Part shown: one piece after another, positions 6,107 to 6,256 of the stretch | How the letters are laid out: each line of letters starts with the position of its first letter | How positions within the stretch are numbered: the first letter of the stretch is position 1 | Source of the DNA: Bacteroidales bacterium | GTDB taxonomy: Bacteria; Bacteroidota; Bacteroidia; Bacteroidales; DTU049 | Direction of reading: 5' to 3' | Assembly (NCBI GenBank): GCA_030017935.1 | Contig: JASEGF010000133.1 | Location: 1-6,256 of the forward strand | DNA: 6,256 nt | Translations under genes and position numbers: made by a program | Notes under the pieces: model-generated | Databases searched by the model: none | The model's input: the letters and a program-made list of their open reading frames with translations, nothing else | What the model was told of the DNA's origin: nothing

Positions 6107-6256
6107 ATGAGATATAAATATTTTCAAAACATAAATTATATTTTCAAAGTTAATTTGATTGTTAGCCAAAGGAATACTGAGTTAGATATTGAGTCAAACT
6201 ATACATACATTGGAGCTTTATATTATGATAGTGAGCTGAGTGGGTGGCTGAGTGTG
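6107..6256 (+). CDS. Partial open frame running off the window end
   Basis: An ATG 19 bases after the preceding stop opens a frame of 50 codons with no stop before the window ends. It begins MRYKYFQNINYIFKVNLIVS and continues through TELDIESNYTYIGALYYDSE to SGWLSV. The last residues are encoded by G-rich repeat-like DNA (6231-6256), which may or may not belong to the gene. There is no signal peptide or recognisable motif. A 50-codon open run is unlikely but not impossible by chance in such AT-rich DNA. Its position on the same strand and close behind a gene favours a real but truncated coding region. Confidence 0.35.
   Translation, partial: MRYKYFQNINYIFKVNLIVSQRNTELDIESNYTYIGALYYDSELSGWLSV
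6231..6256 (+). repeat. Start of a second G-rich repeat patch, cut by the window end
   Basis: The sequence abruptly becomes G-rich. The octamer GCTGAGTG occurs at 6235-6242 and again at 6247-6254, 12 bases apart. GAGTGGGT at 6238-6245 also occurs at 3561-3568, at the edge of the heptamer array, on the same strand. There is one cytosine per copy, again giving strong G over C bias. It looks like a member of the same class of intergenic G-rich repeats, but only 26 bases are visible. Confidence 0.45.

Overview
The window looks like chromosomal DNA of an AT-rich member of the phylum Bacteroidota. Four things point there. NusB is the long form of that phylum. A secreted nuclease ends in what looks like a type IX secretion (T9SS) sorting domain. 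The promoter before nusB fits the phylum's TTTG / TAnnTTTG consensus. No start codon is preceded by a Shine-Dalgarno sequence. All supported genes are on the + strand. The genus cannot be read from the sequence.

The left half (1-3430) is conserved and compact. A promoter at 66-97 drives nusB (transcription antitermination), followed 6 bases later by nth (endonuclease III, base excision repair). Next come an exported endonuclease I with a C-terminal sorting domain and, starting on the very next base after its stop, an Sfp-type 4'-phosphopantetheinyl transferase that activates carrier proteins. These look like two short transcription units, nusB-nth and nuclease-transferase. A second TAnnTTTG box overlaps the nth stop codon. 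The two pairs share no obvious pathway.

The junction (3431-3679) has no gene. It holds a striking G-rich, almost C-free array: degenerate octamers of the form NNGGWGAC, then six perfect GTGATAG heptamers. AT-rich DNA follows up to a 16-base tandem duplication that lies exactly on the start codon of the next gene.

The right half (3680-6256) is a looser, more AT-rich set of small envelope genes without assigned function: a lipoprotein, a secreted jelly-roll-type protein, a short orphan reading-frame tail, a second lipoprotein gene interrupted by one in-frame TAG, a small membrane-anchored protein, and an open frame that leaves the window through another G-rich repeat patch. The start-codon duplication, nonsense codon and orphan tail suggest relaxed selection or ongoing gene decay.

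I see no RNA gene, insertion sequence, CRISPR array or convincing intrinsic terminator, and no clear evidence of a new multi-gene system. The most useful observations are the interrupted lipoprotein gene, the start-codon duplication and the G-rich repeats.
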